Positions 52,435 to 62,825 of a DNA stretch of 64,000 bases are shown here, one piece after another. Under the pieces are notes generated by a model. That model did not search any database and had not been told where the DNA came from. It worked only from the letters and a program-made list of their open reading frames with translations. Within the stretch, counting starts at the first letter, position 1. Each line of letters opens with the position of its first letter. The position numbers and the translations under genes were made by a program. The DNA comes from a bacterium HR40 (GTDB lineage: Bacteria > Pseudomonadota > Alphaproteobacteria > Geminicoccales > Geminicoccaceae). The stretch covers positions 551,899 through 615,898 of the forward strand of contig BEIQ01000001.1 of assembly GCA_002898275.1 (NCBI GenBank), written 5' to 3'.

Positions 52435-53472
52435 TCAGTCGGTCGTCGCGGACCGGACGAGGCCGGCGATCGCGACCAGCTGCTGACCGCAGATGGTGCG
52501 ATCTGGTAGGCCGGTGGTCTTGCACAGCCGCTCGGCTTCCTGGAGCCGCGTCAGCGCCTCGACCAACAGGCGCGGCGACCAGCGGCGAAGAGCGGCCTCG
52601 AACATCGGACGCCTGCGGTAGAAGATGGGCGGATGGGCCGCCTCGACCGCCTGTCGGGGATCGATGCCGGAGGCGACGGCGGTCGCGAGGTCGAGCAATC
52701 GCCGCACGTCGTGCGCGGTGCGGCGGAGAATGGCGACGGGTGCCTCTCCCTCGGCGAAAAGCCGGTCCAAGTGGCGGGCGACCTCGAGCGGCCGACCGGC
52801 GAGCACGGCATCGACCGCCGCCTCCATAGCCAGCGGCGCGGCATCCGCCACCACGGCCTCGACGTCCTCGAGCCGGACCCGGCGCTCCGGCCGATCGCCA
52901 ATGTAGACGGCGAGCTTGTCGATCTCGTTGCGGGTCAGGGCGCGATCGGCACCGACATGAGCGGCGAGGCGTTCCAGCACCTCGGGGTCCGCCTCCAGAC
53001 GGTGCTGGCGCAGCAGTCCCGCGATCGCCCGCACCAGAGCCGCCCCCTCCTCGCGATAGCACGGGAGAGCGACGGCCTGGCGCGCGCGCTCGATGGCTTG
53101 GCGGAGCTTCGAGGAAGCTGGCAGGTCGCCGGCCTCCAGCAGCACGAACGCCGCTGGCTGCGGGATCTCGAGCAAGAGCGCGAGTGCACGGGCGATACGG
53201 TCGGAAGCGTCGCGCACCACCACCGCCCGTCTGCCACCCCCGAGCGCATAGGCCTGCGCCTCCTCGGCGAGCCGTGCCGGTGCGCGCTCGAGCTCCACAG
53301 CTTCGATCCGGGTAACCGCGAAAGGGTCGTTCGGATCGGTCACCGCCCTGGCCAGCAGGCGTGCCAGGCGTTCGGCCACGAGCCCGCGGTCGGGGCCGAA
53401 CACCAGGACGACGGCGATCGCGGGATCGGGATTGGCGAGAAACGCTTCGATCCGGCGGCTGTCGAGTTTCAC
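52435..53472 (-). CDS. holA: DNA polymerase III delta subunit
   Basis: A 345-residue clamp-loader subunit. The AAA+-like N-terminal domain (VLVFGPDRGLVAERLARLLA, no functional P-loop, as expected for delta) is followed by VGADRALTRNEIDKLAVYIG and APVAILRRTAHDVRRLLDLA. The GTG at 53472 overlaps the lptE stop as GTGA. The order leuS-lptE-holA is typical of alphaproteobacteria. It converges with secA. Confidence 0.93.
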   Translation of the reverse strand: MKLDSRRIEAFLANPDPAIAVVLVFGPDRGLVAERLARLLARAVTDPNDPFAVTRIEAVELERAPARLAEEAQAYALGGGRRAVVVRDASDRIARALALLLEIPQPAAFVLLEAGDLPASSKLRQAIERARQAVALPCYREEGAALVRAIAGLLRQHRLEADPEVLERLAAHVGADRALTRNEIDKLAVYIGDRPERRVRLEDVEAVVADAAPLAMEAAVDAVLAGRPLEVARHLDRLFAEGEAPVAILRRTAHDVRRLLDLATAVASGIDPRQAVEAAHPPIFYRRRPMFEAALRRWSPRLLVEALTRLQEAERLCKTTGLPDRTICGQQLVAIAGLVRSATTD

Positions 53473-53990
53473 GAGGGATGTCCGGCAAGGAACAGGGCGA
53501 GCCGAGTGCGGAGCGCCCGTGCGAGCTCCGCCGTGGCCCGAGCTTCCGCGTCCCGCTCGGCCATGAAGTCGGCGAAGGGTTGGCGGACGACGTTGAAGCT
53601 CGATGCCTGGCGGATGACGCTGCGCAGGAGCACCCGGTCGGCGACGCGGTCGACGAGATCGTATTTGGCCGTGAGCAGCAGCTCGTAGCGGGTGATGCTG
53701 TCGTCGAGTTGGACGAGCAGCGCCTTGCGCTGGCGTTCGAGCTGGACCTTGAGGAGATAGCGGGGTTCGGTCGCCAGTCCGGAGGCGCCGAACTCGCGCC
53801 GCAGTGCCTCGGCGAGGGCGAGACCGGCGCGGCTGTGGGGCACCTCGACCTCGATGGCCGCGAGCTTTTCGGCAAGCTCGCTTCCTGCCGGACCACCGTA
53901 GAGCGGACGCAGCTCGCAACCGGCGAGCAGGCCGAGGATCGGGAGCACGGCTGCCACCCGGCGACGGGAGAGAGCCTCAGACCACCACAT
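53469..53990 (-). CDS. lptE: LPS assembly lipoprotein LptE
   Basis: 173 residues. A lipoprotein signal with lipobox LLAGC (Cys about residue 25) precedes [20 protein letters not shown]. The beta-rich domain includes [20 protein letters not shown] and [14 protein letters not shown]. It plugs the LptD barrel that inserts LPS. The ATG overlaps the leuS end by 14 bases. The identification relies on size, lipobox and synteny. Confidence 0.88.
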   Translation of the reverse strand: MWWSEALSRRRVAAVLPILGLLAGCELRPLYGGPAGSELAEKLAAIEVEVPHSRAGLALAEALRREFGASGLATEPRYLLKVQLERQRKALLVQLDDSITRYELLLTAKYDLVDRVADRVLLRSVIRQASSFNVVRQPFADFMAERDAEARATAELARALRTRLALFLAGHPS

Positions 53991-56550
53991 TGACGATGCG
54001 GCCAGGCACGACGATCACCCGCTTCGGCTCGCGGCCGGCGAGCGCCCGCTGCACCGCCGGGTCGGCGAGAGCGATCTCCCGCATCTCGTCCTCGGAGGCG
54101 TCGGGTGTCACCTCGATCTCCGCCCGGCGCTTCCCATTGACCTGGACGGCGAGGCGGACGGTCTCCTCGCGCGTCCAGGCCGGATCGGCCACCGGCCACG
54201 GGCTTTCCGCGAGCAGACGCTGATGTCCGAGCTTTTGCCACAGTTCCTCGGCGAGATGCGGCACCATCGGCTCGATCAGCGCCACGAGCGTCTCCAATGC
54301 CTCGCGCAGGAGGGCACGGCCAGGGGCGGTAGCCGGCTCGAAAGCCTCGATGCCGTTCGTGAATTCGCGCACGAGGGCGACCGCCTTGTTGAAGTGGAAG
54401 CGCTCGAACGCTTCGGTCACCCGCCGGATACTCCGATGGACGAGCCGCTTGAGGGCCGCTTCGGCTTCGTTCCCCGGCTCGCCCGGCGGGGTGCCGACCG
54501 GTGGCAAGAGCGGCAGCCTCTCCTCGACCAAGCGCCACAGGCGATTGATGTAGCGGAAAGCGCCGTCGATGCCGGCCTCGGTCCACTCGAGGTCGCGCTC
54601 CGGCGGGCTGTCCGAGAGCATGAACAGCCGTGCGGTATCGGCGCCATAGGCTTCGATGATGCGCTGCGGGTCGACCACGTTCTTCTTCGACTTGCTCATC
54701 TTCTCGACGCGGCCGGGGATGGCCGGCCGGCCATCGAGGGTGACCCACCGTCCGTGCTCGTCGCGCCGCACCTCGTCCGGCTGCAACCAGCGGCCACGCT
54801 CGTCGCGGAACGTCAGATGTGTGACCATCCCCTGAGTGAACAGGCCGAGAAACGGTTCGTCGAGATCGAGATAACCGCAGTCCCGCATGGCGCGGGTGAA
54901 GAAGCGCGCATAGAGCAGATGGAGGACCGCATGTTCGACGCCGCCGATGTACTGGTCGACGGGTAGCCAGTAGTCGACGTCCCGGCGACGGAACGGGGCA
55001 TCGGTCACATCGGGCGAGCAGTAACGGGCAAAATACCAAGAACTTTCCACGAAAGTGTCGAAGGTGTCGGTCTCCCGGCGCGCCGGCCGGCCACAGCGCG
55101 GACAGTCGACATACTTCCACGTGGGATGCCGGTCGAGCGGATTGCCCGGCTTGGAGAAGTCCACGTCATAGGGCAAGGTCACCGGCAGCTGGTCGCGGGG
55201 AACCGGCACGATCCCGCAGCTCTCGCAGTGGATCACCGGGATCGGACAACCCCAGTAGCGCTGCCGGGACACGCCCCAGTCGCGGAGCCGATAGGTCACT
55301 TCGCCGCGGCCGAGGCCGTGCTCTTCGAGAAAGGCGATGATCCGTTTCTTCGCTTCCGCCACCGGAAGGCCATCGAGGAAGGCCGAATGGAACACCGTTC
55401 CGTCACCGGTAAAAGCCTCCTCGCCAATCGTGAAACTCGTCGGGTCCGCTCCCGGCGGGAGGACCACCGGCCGTACCGGCAGGCCGTAGCGGCGGGCGAA
55501 CTCGAGGTCGCGCTGATCGTGGGCGGGGCAGCCGAAGATGGCCCCGGTGCCGTAGTCCATCAGCACGAAATTGGCGACATAGATGGGCAGATCCGAGGGA
55601 GCACCATAATCGGCGAGCGGATGGCGGGCCCGCAGCCCGGTATCGTATCCTCTCTTCTCGGCCTTCTCGAGGGCTTCTTCGGAAGCGGCGATGCGAAGAC
55701 AATCCTCGACGAAGGCGGCGAGCTGGGGATCCCGCTCCAGCAACTCTCGGGTGAGGGGATGATCGGGCGCAATGGCGACAAAGGAGGCTCCCCAAAGGGT
55801 ATCCGGGCGTGTCGTGAACACCTCGAGATGGTCGGTCCGGCCGAGCAGCGGGAATCGCACGCGCGCCCCTTCCGATCGGCCGATCCAATTCTTTTGCATG
55901 AGCCGCACTTTTTCCGGCCAGCGATCGAGCCGATCGAGGGCCGCGAGCAGTTCCTCGGCATAAGCGGTAATGCGGAAAAACCACTGGGCGAGCTTGCGCC
56001 GTTCCACCGGCGCTCCGGAGCGCCAGCCGCGGCCGTCGATCACCTGCTCGTTGGCGAGGACCGTTTGTTCCACCGGATCCCAGTTGACCCAGCCTTCCTT
56101 GCGGTAGACCAGGCCGCGCTCCAGCATGTCGAGGAACATGGCCTGCTCGTGGCGATAGTAGGACGGGTCGCAGGTCGCGATCTCGCGCTTCCAGTCGAGG
56201 GAACAGCCCATGCTCTTGATCTGGGCGCGCATCTCGGCGATGTTCGACCATGTCCAATCCGCCGGATGGACCCCCTTTTCGAGCGCGGCATTTTCCGCCG
56301 GCAGGCCGAAGGCGTCCCAGCCCATGGGGTGCAGGACATTGTAGCCCGTGCGCCGCTTGAGCCGCGCCACCACGTCGCCGAGGGTGTAGTTGCGGACGTG
56401 GCCCATGTGGATGCGCCCCGACGGATAGGGGAACATCTCGAGTACATAGTATTTCGGCCGTGAAGGGTCGGTGACGCTCTCGAAGCAGCGGCGCTCCTCC
56501 CAGATCCGCTGCCATTTCTGTTCGGTCGCCCGGAAAGGATAGCGCGACAT
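53977..56550 (-). CDS. leuS: Leucyl-tRNA synthetase
   Basis: An 857-residue class I synthetase. The HIGH-equivalent is HMGH in [20 protein letters not shown], and the KMSKS motif appears as [13 protein letters not shown]. The CP1 editing domain is present ([20 protein letters not shown]). The N-terminal [16 protein letters not shown] is typical. It charges both Leu tRNAs, including tRNA-Leu(CAG) at 18130. Full length with no lesions. Confidence 0.98.
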   Translation of the reverse strand: MSRYPFRATEQKWQRIWEERRCFESVTDPSRPKYYVLEMFPYPSGRIHMGHVRNYTLGDVVARLKRRTGYNVLHPMGWDAFGLPAENAALEKGVHPADWTWSNIAEMRAQIKSMGCSLDWKREIATCDPSYYRHEQAMFLDMLERGLVYRKEGWVNWDPVEQTVLANEQVIDGRGWRSGAPVERRKLAQWFFRITAYAEELLAALDRLDRWPEKVRLMQKNWIGRSEGARVRFPLLGRTDHLEVFTTRPDTLWGASFVAIAPDHPLTRELLERDPQLAAFVEDCLRIAASEEALEKAEKRGYDTGLRARHPLADYGAPSDLPIYVANFVLMDYGTGAIFGCPAHDQRDLEFARRYGLPVRPVVLPPGADPTSFTIGEEAFTGDGTVFHSAFLDGLPVAEAKKRIIAFLEEHGLGRGEVTYRLRDWGVSRQRYWGCPIPVIHCESCGIVPVPRDQLPVTLPYDVDFSKPGNPLDRHPTWKYVDCPRCGRPARRETDTFDTFVESSWYFARYCSPDVTDAPFRRRDVDYWLPVDQYIGGVEHAVLHLLYARFFTRAMRDCGYLDLDEPFLGLFTQGMVTHLTFRDERGRWLQPDEVRRDEHGRWVTLDGRPAIPGRVEKMSKSKKNVVDPQRIIEAYGADTARLFMLSDSPPERDLEWTEAGIDGAFRYINRLWRLVEERLPLLPPVGTPPGEPGNEAEAALKRLVHRSIRRVTEAFERFHFNKAVALVREFTNGIEAFEPATAPGRALLREALETLVALIEPMVPHLAEELWQKLGHQRLLAESPWPVADPAWTREETVRLAVQVNGKRRAEIEVTPDASEDEMREIALADPAVQRALAGREPKRVIVVPGRIVNVVV

Positions 56551-56623
56551 CGTCCTCGCCTTGTCGGGATCGCATCGTGCCGAGATGGAACGGGCTACGA
56601 CGGCCGCCGGCGGCTGGGCCCAG

Positions 56624-57175
56624 TTACGACTTCCCCTCGAGGGTCGCGAGCCGGAGCTCGCGCGCCTTGGTCAGGATCTTGTCCTCGATCGCCCGTGCCG
56701 TTTCCGGCGCTACCGGCGCATCCAGCCAGCTTCCGTCCGGTGCGCGTACCTGGCGGTACACCGATACCTTGATCGCATCCGCCCGCAGCACGGTATCGCG
56801 GATCAGCACATTGAGCTTGAACCGCTCCTGCGGTGCATCCTGTGGCTGGTACCATTCCGTGATCACGAGACCTCCGAACGGATCGGCCGAGGCGAGCGGC
56901 ACGAACTCGAGGGTCTCGAGCGTCGCCCGCCAGAGATAGGCGTTGACGCCGATCCCGACGCCACCTTCCTGCGGCGTTTGCCGCCGACGGCTCGTCCACA
57001 GGAAACGGTCCTCGCCGAACAGCGTGCCATAGCGCTGGCGGACGCGATAGTCCTTGGGATCGCCGATCTGCTCGCTCTGCGGCGGCGGTTTGATCTCCGT
57101 TCCGGAGCAGGCGGTGAGGGACATGCCGGCCAGCACCAGCATGGCGAAGGCGCAGAGACGCCCTGGGATGGCCAT
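56624..57175 (-). CDS. DUF3576 lipoprotein
   Basis: 183 residues. The signal with lipobox LTAC (Cys about 23) precedes [20 protein letters not shown] and [47 protein letters not shown] and FKLNVLIRD are DUF3576 features. It sits upstream of leuS in alphaproteobacteria, as here. Role unknown; probably an envelope lipoprotein. Confidence 0.9.
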   Translation of the reverse strand: MAIPGRLCAFAMLVLAGMSLTACSGTEIKPPPQSEQIGDPKDYRVRQRYGTLFGEDRFLWTSRRRQTPQEGGVGIGVNAYLWRATLETLEFVPLASADPFGGLVITEWYQPQDAPQERFKLNVLIRDTVLRADAIKVSVYRQVRAPDGSWLDAPVAPETARAIEDKILTKARELRLATLEGKS

Positions 57176-57269
57176 GATCCTCGGATTCCATGATCGTCGT
57201 AGGACGGGCGCAACATAGCCCTGCCTGCGACAGCTTTCCAGCGCAGCGTCAAAGCAGCTGAAAGAGGTT

Positions 57270-57899
57270 TCAGAAGTCGAGCCGAATGCCGATGCGACCC
57301 GCCGCGAGAGCACCACTCGCCTGCCGCTCGCTGATGGCCATCTCGCTCTCCAGCGCGAGCCACGGCAAAGCTCGCAGATCGGTGCGCAGCAACAACATGT
57401 CGAGCGGCCCGCTCTCGGCGTCCGGTCGACGCGCGTAGGCGAAGCTCGCGGACCAGCCGCCGACGGCGATCCCAGCCGCGAAGAGCTCGGCGGGAGTTCC
57501 GAACAAAACGGGTCGAGCGAAGCCGGCCGACACGGTGACGTTATCGAGCCGGAAAGCACCGCCCACCCGGAACTCGTCCTGTCCGACCGAGGTGACAAAG
57601 CCTAGCCGGTCGAGGGTGGTGAGGGGGGAGAAGGCGGATGGGCCGAAGCTCGGGGATTCGTCGGCATCCCGCTGACGGAGCTCGTTGCCGAGGAGCAAAG
57701 CGCCGGACATCCGAGGGGTGAAATGGAGGACGAGCGGGGTCGAAGCCTCGAAGGCGAGCAGTTTCGCTGCTGGCCATGGACTCTCCGTCGTGGATTCGAC
57801 CGTGCCATAGCCGCCCGCCACCAGCTCCGCCGCTCGCGCAGGAACACCGCCGAGACCGACCACGAGAGCCAGAACCCAAGAGATGCGACGGATCGACAT
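57270..57899 (-). CDS. Putative outer-membrane beta-barrel protein
   Basis: 209 residues with signal peptide ISWVLALVVGLGGVPARAAE. The mature protein shows alternating hydrophobic strands (VLHFTPRMSGALLLGNELRQ, FRVGGAFRLDNVTVSAGFAR, WSASFAYARRPDAESG) and ends in RIGIRLDF with a terminal Phe, the BAM recognition signature. It is likely a small outer-membrane protein, next to the porins. No family is recognised. The ATG at 57899 fixes the signal peptide; the ORF extends upstream without conservation. Confidence 0.7.
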   Translation of the reverse strand: MSIRRISWVLALVVGLGGVPARAAELVAGGYGTVESTTESPWPAAKLLAFEASTPLVLHFTPRMSGALLLGNELRQRDADESPSFGPSAFSPLTTLDRLGFVTSVGQDEFRVGGAFRLDNVTVSAGFARPVLFGTPAELFAAGIAVGGWSASFAYARRPDAESGPLDMLLLRTDLRALPWLALESEMAISERQASGALAAGRIGIRLDF

Positions 57900-58035
57900 C
57901 GCTCCCCGCCGACGCGCACCGAACGTCCCCGATATCGCGTTGGCTACCCTGCGGGGCAAGAGGTTCCGCGAGCCGAAACGACCCTGTGGCATTCTCTCGA
58001 CAGCCCTGCCTATGCCTTTTCACAGGCAACCCCGA

Positions 58036-58068
58036 GCAGGAACGGCGGGTGGATCCCGCCGTTCCTGC
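58036..58068 (-). terminator. Hairpin downstream of porin 1
   Basis: A perfect 14-bp stem, GCAGGAACGGCGGG/CCCGCCGTTCCTGC, with a five-base loop, 24 bases after the porin 1 stop. It has no T run. It shares the core GGAACGGCGGG with the hairpin after porin 2, so the duplication may include the 3' end. Confidence 0.6.
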
Positions 58069-58091
58069 GAGCAGTCGTCAGCTGGCCTCGC

Positions 58092-59123
58092 TCAGAAGGA
58101 TACGGCAAGCCGCGCCACGCCCAGCATGCCATCGTCATTGCCGCCGGCGTCGCGGTCGAAGAGCGCGACATCGGCCTGCAGCGCCATGCCGGGGAACAGA
58201 CCGACGCTGCCCGAGAAGACGAGGTTGTTGGGATCGCTCGGCCCGTCGTTGTCCTGCTTGACATAGGTGACCGAGAGATCGACCGGCCCGAGGGTCGCAG
58301 CCGCACCCGCCGTCCAGCGGTTCGAGTCGCCGCTGACATCGAGGTCGTTGTGCGCCCAGCTTGCCGCCACCTTCACCCCGGCAAAGCCGACCTGAGCGCC
58401 GAAGCCGTAGCCGGTATAGTCGTCACCGATCGCGCCATCCTGGTCGTCGGCGGTGCTGAAGCCGGCACCGAGCTTGAGATCGACGCCGCCAAAGCTGCCG
58501 GTGAAGGTCGCTCCAGCCTCGATCCAGTTGCCAAGCCCACCCGCGGTGTTCGGGAAAGTGCCGCCGGCGACATGGTCGGAATCGGGAGTGTAGCTCACAC
58601 CCAGCTGGAACCCACCGACCACCGGCGAGTAATAGACGATCTTGGTCGCGTCGCCGCTGTTGTCGAGAAAGATGCCGATCAGCGCCACCTCGTCCCAGCC
58701 ATCGATACCGCCGGTGCCGGCCGCGATGTTGGCAGCGGTGATCTTCATGTCGTCGGCAGGACCGTCGTTGTCACCGAGCTGGATCTCGCCCCAGCCGCCG
58801 CGGACGAACACCCACTCTTCGTCGGTGTTGGTGTTGCCGGTGGCGTTGTCGTCCTGCAGTTCGATGACCGCACCGTATTCCATGCCGGTGGCATCGTCCC
58901 GGCCGGATGCCTTGACATGGACCTCGAACTCGTTGCGGAAGTAGAGACCCTGGGTGCCCGTTACCCCCGCTGCCTCGTCGGTGTCGCCGAAGATGGCGCC
59001 AGAAAAGCCGTAGCCACCTACCTTGACATCGATCGCCGAGGCCTCTCCCGCCGCTGCGATCATCACCGCGCCAGCGCCGAGCAGGGCCGTCGTGCCCAGT
59101 AACGCTTGTCTCGACAGCTTCAT
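58092..59123 (-). CDS. Porin (tandem copy 1)
   Basis: A 343-residue general porin of the Gram-negative porin 4 type. The signal peptide ends EASA-ID. Mature strands include YFRNEFEVHVKASGRDDATG, YYSPVVGGFQLGVSYTPDSD and GYGFGAQVGFAGVKVAASWA. The C terminus is VARLAVSF with terminal Phe. From residue about 46 to the last few residues it is identical to the neighbouring porin, while the first mature strand differs (GGYGFSGAIFGD against AGYGRSGVIWGD). It should form an outer-membrane trimer for small hydrophilic solutes. Confidence 0.93.
   Translation of the reverse strand: MKLSRQALLGTTALLGAGAVMIAAAGEASAIDVKVGGYGFSGAIFGDTDEAAGVTGTQGLYFRNEFEVHVKASGRDDATGMEYGAVIELQDDNATGNTNTDEEWVFVRGGWGEIQLGDNDGPADDMKITAANIAAGTGGIDGWDEVALIGIFLDNSGDATKIVYYSPVVGGFQLGVSYTPDSDHVAGGTFPNTAGGLGNWIEAGATFTGSFGGVDLKLGAGFSTADDQDGAIGDDYTGYGFGAQVGFAGVKVAASWAHNDLDVSGDSNRWTAGAAATLGPVDLSVTYVKQDNDGPSDPNNLVFSGSVGLFPGMALQADVALFDRDAGGNDDGMLGVARLAVSF
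58108..58988. repeat. Direct repeat, copy A (inside porin 1)
   Basis: About 881 bp apparently identical to 59380-60260 (offset 1272). Identity includes silent positions, because antisense and out-of-frame translations also match. It covers nearly all the mature porin coding region. Confidence 0.9.
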
Positions 59124-59304
59124 GCCAGATTCCTCACCAGCTCGAGGTCCACTCGCGGGCCCTTTCCCGGCCCCTGCGAGCGCGGCACGTCCGCGCTGCG
59201 GCTGCATTGTGGATCCGACTTTCGCCCATCAGGCAACCATCGCGCGGAGCGCGACGCGTGTATGGTCGTTTCTGTGACGTTCTCGCCACAAGGAACAGAC
59301 GTCC

Positions 59305-59335
59305 GAAAACGAACGGCGGGCAAAGCCCGCCGTTC
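59305..59335 (-). terminator. Terminator downstream of porin 2
   Basis: On the minus strand, an 11-bp stem GAACGGCGGGC/GCCCGCCGTTC with a TTT loop, followed by GTTTTC. It starts about 28 bases after the porin 2 stop and would separate the two porin transcripts. Confidence 0.7.
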
Positions 59336-59363
59336 CTTTCCGCAGCTTGACGATGGTGCGGGA

Positions 59364-60392
59364 TCAGAAGGCGACGTTGAGCCGCGCCACGCCCAGCATG
59401 CCATCGTCATTGCCGCCGGCGTCGCGGTCGAAGAGCGCGACATCGGCCTGCAGCGCCATGCCGGGGAACAGACCGACGCTGCCCGAGAAGACGAGGTTGT
59501 TGGGATCGCTCGGCCCGTCGTTGTCCTGCTTGACATAGGTGACCGAGAGATCGACCGGCCCGAGGGTCGCAGCCGCACCCGCCGTCCAGCGGTTCGAGTC
59601 GCCGCTGACATCGAGGTCGTTGTGCGCCCAGCTTGCCGCCACCTTCACCCCGGCAAAGCCGACCTGAGCGCCGAAGCCGTAGCCGGTATAGTCGTCACCG
59701 ATCGCGCCATCCTGGTCGTCGGCGGTGCTGAAGCCGGCACCGAGCTTGAGATCGACGCCGCCAAAGCTGCCGGTGAAGGTCGCTCCAGCCTCGATCCAGT
59801 TGCCAAGCCCACCCGCGGTGTTCGGGAAAGTGCCGCCGGCGACATGGTCGGAATCGGGAGTGTAGCTCACACCCAGCTGGAACCCACCGACCACCGGCGA
59901 GTAATAGACGATCTTGGTCGCGTCGCCGCTGTTGTCGAGAAAGATGCCGATCAGCGCCACCTCGTCCCAGCCATCGATACCGCCGGTGCCGGCCGCGATG
60001 TTGGCAGCGGTGATCTTCATGTCGTCGGCAGGACCGTCGTTGTCACCGAGCTGGATCTCGCCCCAGCCGCCGCGGACGAACACCCACTCTTCGTCGGTGT
60101 TGGTGTTGCCGGTGGCGTTGTCGTCCTGCAGTTCGATGACCGCACCGTATTCCATGCCGGTGGCATCGTCCCGGCCGGATGCCTTGACATGGACCTCGAA
60201 CTCGTTGCGGAAGTAGAGACCCTGGGTGCCCGTTACCCCCGCTGCCTCGTCGGTGTCGCCCCAGATGACGCCCGAGCGACCATAGCCGGCGACCTTGACG
60301 TCGATCGCCGAGGCCTCTCCCGCCGCTGCGATCATCACCGCGCCAGCGCCGAGCAGGGCCGTCGTGCCCAGCAACGCCTTCTTGAGTTCCAT
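59364..60392 (-). CDS. Porin (tandem copy 2)
   Basis: 342 residues, same family and architecture as porin 1. The N terminus MELKKALLGTTALLGAGAVM, the first mature strand and the last residues (VARLNVAF) differ; the rest is identical. A GAGGAGAGCGGAACG ribosome-binding site precedes the ATG. Separate terminators suggest each copy can be expressed on its own. Two nearly identical porins could be a dosage duplication or a variable-surface pair. Confidence 0.93.
   Translation of the reverse strand: MELKKALLGTTALLGAGAVMIAAAGEASAIDVKVAGYGRSGVIWGDTDEAAGVTGTQGLYFRNEFEVHVKASGRDDATGMEYGAVIELQDDNATGNTNTDEEWVFVRGGWGEIQLGDNDGPADDMKITAANIAAGTGGIDGWDEVALIGIFLDNSGDATKIVYYSPVVGGFQLGVSYTPDSDHVAGGTFPNTAGGLGNWIEAGATFTGSFGGVDLKLGAGFSTADDQDGAIGDDYTGYGFGAQVGFAGVKVAASWAHNDLDVSGDSNRWTAGAAATLGPVDLSVTYVKQDNDGPSDPNNLVFSGSVGLFPGMALQADVALFDRDAGGNDDGMLGVARLNVAF
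59380..60260. repeat. Direct repeat, copy B (inside porin 2)
   Basis: Partner of 58108-58988. The identity stops abruptly at both ends, then short similarity resumes in the signal-peptide coding region. That is the pattern expected after gene conversion or a recent duplication with altered ends. Confidence 0.9.
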
Positions 60393-60586
60393 CGTTCCGC
60401 TCTCCTCGTTGCCGTATAGGCGCCTGTCACTCGCCGGGCCGGTTCTCCCGGCCCTGCAGACGGAGGTGCCCGGAAAGCCCCTCCGCTGGCGTCAGAGGTT
60501 ATGGGCGGTGCGCTCTGGTCGCGCAACGCGCGGGATGGCAAGGGCGCGGCATCCGGAAGACGGTGTGACACCGGCGCAACAAGAGC

Positions 60587-61786
60587 TTAGACCTCGGGCC
60601 GGAGGATGGCCATCTTTTCCATGTCTTCGAGGAACTTGCGCCGCTTCTCTGCCGGCTCGAGGGCAAAGGCCCGATCGAAGGCGCGTTGTTCGAAACTCTC
60701 CTGGGCGAGGACCCATTGGGTCATGAGAACGAGGTCGGGCGGCACGGGAAGCGCGCGGCGGGTGAGGGGATCGACCAGGGCGGCTTGCCCGTTGCGGGTG
60801 AGGAGCTGCAACCGTCCGGCCGTCACCCGATAGCGCAGTTGGCTGGCATCGAGCAGCTCCGGCAGATCGTAGGAGCCGCGCGGCCAGCGGTAGTCGCGCA
60901 TGAAGCGTCGCATGTCGGCCAGGGTGCGCTCGTCCCGCAGCACCTCGGCGATCCGGTTGCCGAGAGCGGCGAGGCGCTCGGCGAGCGCCGCCTGGTCGCG
61001 GGGCAGATTGTGCCGGGCGATCGGCTCCGCCACCATGCGTTCGAACAGATAGCTCACGACATCGAGGCCGATCGGATAGGTGACACCCAAAGCGATGTGG
61101 ATGCAGCCGCCCTCGTCAGCGAGCGCATAGTGGTACTGACCACGCGGCAGGTAGAGGAGGTCGCCGGGCTTCATGCGGATCTCCTTCCACAGCGCCCCCT
61201 TCTGCCGCTCGTGCACCTCTTGCGGCACGGTCTTGAACATCGGGTGGGCGATCGGCACCTCGGCACGCCCCTCGAAGACGAACCAGGTCTTCTCGCCTTC
61301 GCAGTGGATGGCGAAGACGTCGTGCGTGTCGTAGTGGACGCGGAAACCCTGCTTCTTCTTGCTCGACAGATAGAGATTGGCCTGCACCTTGCCGCCGAGC
61401 GCCTCCTCCATGACCCGCGCCAGCGTCGAGAGTTCCGGTGTCAGCTGGTCGATGTCGTTGGCGACGAGGGTGGCACCGCGGGCCAACCAGCGTCGGACCC
61501 GCTCGGGATCCGGCCGCAGCACCTGACCTCCGTCGCGTCCGGGAGCTGGCGACGCGTAGTCGGCGGGTGGGACCGGCTCTTTGTCGTAGACGAGTTTGAG
61601 CGACTGGGTCGACCAAATGGTGGTCATGCCGAGCAGCCGGTTGAGGATCTGCCAGTTCATGAGGGCGCGGAATTTCTCGGCTCCGCCCTCGATATAGGCG
61701 GGAGCGCGATCGAGATGGTCGCGCTCGAAGGTGGCGAGGTCCATCGGTGCGAGAAGATCCTGGAAGCTCTCGATCGGACGGCTCAC
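60587..61786 (-). CDS. JmjC/cupin-4 domain oxygenase
   Basis: 399 residues, GTG start at 61786. A double-stranded beta-helix with the iron motif H-x-D ([20 protein letters not shown]) and a later His in [13 protein letters not shown] resembles ribosomal oxygenases and other 2-oxoglutarate-dependent protein hydroxylases. [10 protein letters not shown] and the C-terminal winged region agree. The substrate may be a ribosomal protein or other target; it is not known. It is divergent from the YggS-type gene, with short overlap of leader sequences. Confidence 0.88.
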   Translation of the reverse strand: MSRPIESFQDLLAPMDLATFERDHLDRAPAYIEGGAEKFRALMNWQILNRLLGMTTIWSTQSLKLVYDKEPVPPADYASPAPGRDGGQVLRPDPERVRRWLARGATLVANDIDQLTPELSTLARVMEEALGGKVQANLYLSSKKKQGFRVHYDTHDVFAIHCEGEKTWFVFEGRAEVPIAHPMFKTVPQEVHERQKGALWKEIRMKPGDLLYLPRGQYHYALADEGGCIHIALGVTYPIGLDVVSYLFERMVAEPIARHNLPRDQAALAERLAALGNRIAEVLRDERTLADMRRFMRDYRWPRGSYDLPELLDASQLRYRVTAGRLQLLTRNGQAALVDPLTRRALPVPPDLVLMTQWVLAQESFEQRAFDRAFALEPAEKRRKFLEDMEKMAILRPEV

Positions 61787-61830
61787 GGCTTGACACTCCG
61801 GAGGCTGTCGGCAGTCTGCCGGGCGGTGGG

Positions 61831-62577
61831 ATGGGGCATAGCGCAAAGGTGAACGACAGCGAAGAGGCGATCGCAGTGCGGCGCCGCCTTGCTGAGGTGC
61901 GCGAACGCATCGCGCGAGCGGCGCGCGAAGCCGGGCGCGATCCGCTCGAGGTCACGTTGGTCGCGGTGAGCAAGGGGCAGCCCCTCGTCCGCATCGAGGC
62001 CGCCCTCGAGGCCGGCCAGCGGGTCTTCGGGGAGAATTACGTCCAGGAGGCGGCGTCCCGCTGGCCGGCGCTACGGCCGCGTTACCCCGGGATCGAACTG
62101 CACCTCGTCGGTTCCCTGCAGACCAACAAGGTGCGCGAGGCGGTCCGACTGTTCGACGTGCTGCAGACTGTCGACCGACCCAAGCTCGCTCTCGCCCTCG
62201 CCCGCGAGATGGCCCGCGCAGGCCGCAGGCTTCCTGTCTTCGTCGAGGTCAATCTCGGCGAGGAACCGCAGAAAGCGGGCGTTCCGCCCGCGGCTGTGGA
62301 TGCCTTCGTCGCCACCTGCCGCGAGGAGTTCGGCCTCGATGTGCGGGGGCTCATGGCGATCCCGCCCGCGGGCGAGGATGTCGCTCCCTATGCCGCGCTG
62401 CTCGCTCGTCTGGCGCGCCGGAACGGCCTTTCTGGAGTGAGCATCGGCATGAGCGACGACTTCGAGGTGGCGATCGCCTTCGGTGCCACCCACGTGCGCA
62501 TCGGTACGGCCATTTTTGGCGAACGGACGGCCAAGCGTCAGCCGGAGAGGGGATCGGAACCCTCGAGCATCTCGTAG
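61831..62577 (+). CDS. YggS-family PLP-binding protein
   Basis: A 248-residue PLP homeostasis protein (alanine racemase-like barrel without dimer domain). The PLP lysine is in [20 protein letters not shown], followed by [27 protein letters not shown] and [31 protein letters not shown] are family signatures. The ATG at 61831 is chosen from the conserved start. It converges with the S4 gene, overlapping it by 40 bases. Confidence 0.95.
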   Translation: MGHSAKVNDSEEAIAVRRRLAEVRERIARAAREAGRDPLEVTLVAVSKGQPLVRIEAALEAGQRVFGENYVQEAASRWPALRPRYPGIELHLVGSLQTNKVREAVRLFDVLQTVDRPKLALALAREMARAGRRLPVFVEVNLGEEPQKAGVPPAAVDAFVATCREEFGLDVRGLMAIPPAGEDVAPYAALLARLARRNGLSGVSIGMSDDFEVAIAFGATHVRIGTAIFGERTAKRQPERGSEPSSIS

Positions 62578-62825
62578 AGACGGCGCGCTTCGCTCGCCGG
62601 ACCGCGGCGATCGCCCAGCGCCATCACCCTGACGAGCACGAGCCGCCGACCGAGGATCAGGGTGAGCACATCGCCCGGGCGAACGGGCTGGTGGCTCTTG
62701 GTCACCGGCTGCCCATTCAGGCGCACCCGGCGCTCGACGAGGAACCCCGGAACGAGCTCGCGCCGGCGCACGAAACGAGCGTGCACCAGCCAGCGGTCGA
62801 TGCGGATGGCGACCCTTTCCGTCAC
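62538..62825 (-). CDS. S4-domain RNA-binding protein (HSP15-like)
   Basis: 95 residues, mostly one S4 domain: IRIDRWLVHARFVRRRELVP, RVRLNGQPVTKSHQPVRPGD and VLTLILGRR. HSP15-type proteins bind stalled 50S subunits with tRNA. The GTG at 62825 overlaps the helicase stop as GTGA. The helicase-S4 pair is conserved in alphaproteobacteria. It overlaps the 3' end of the YggS-type gene. Confidence 0.93.
   Translation of the reverse strand: MTERVAIRIDRWLVHARFVRRRELVPGFLVERRVRLNGQPVTKSHQPVRPGDVLTLILGRRLVLVRVMALGDRRGPASEARRLYEMLEGSDPLSG

Noticed and set aside
52040-55120. 1026-codon minus-strand frame
   Set aside because: Out-of-frame reading of leuS, lptE and holA, extending antisense into secA.
57723-60419. 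Long plus-strand frames opposite the porins
   Set aside because: They are antisense to the porins and repeat because the porins repeat.
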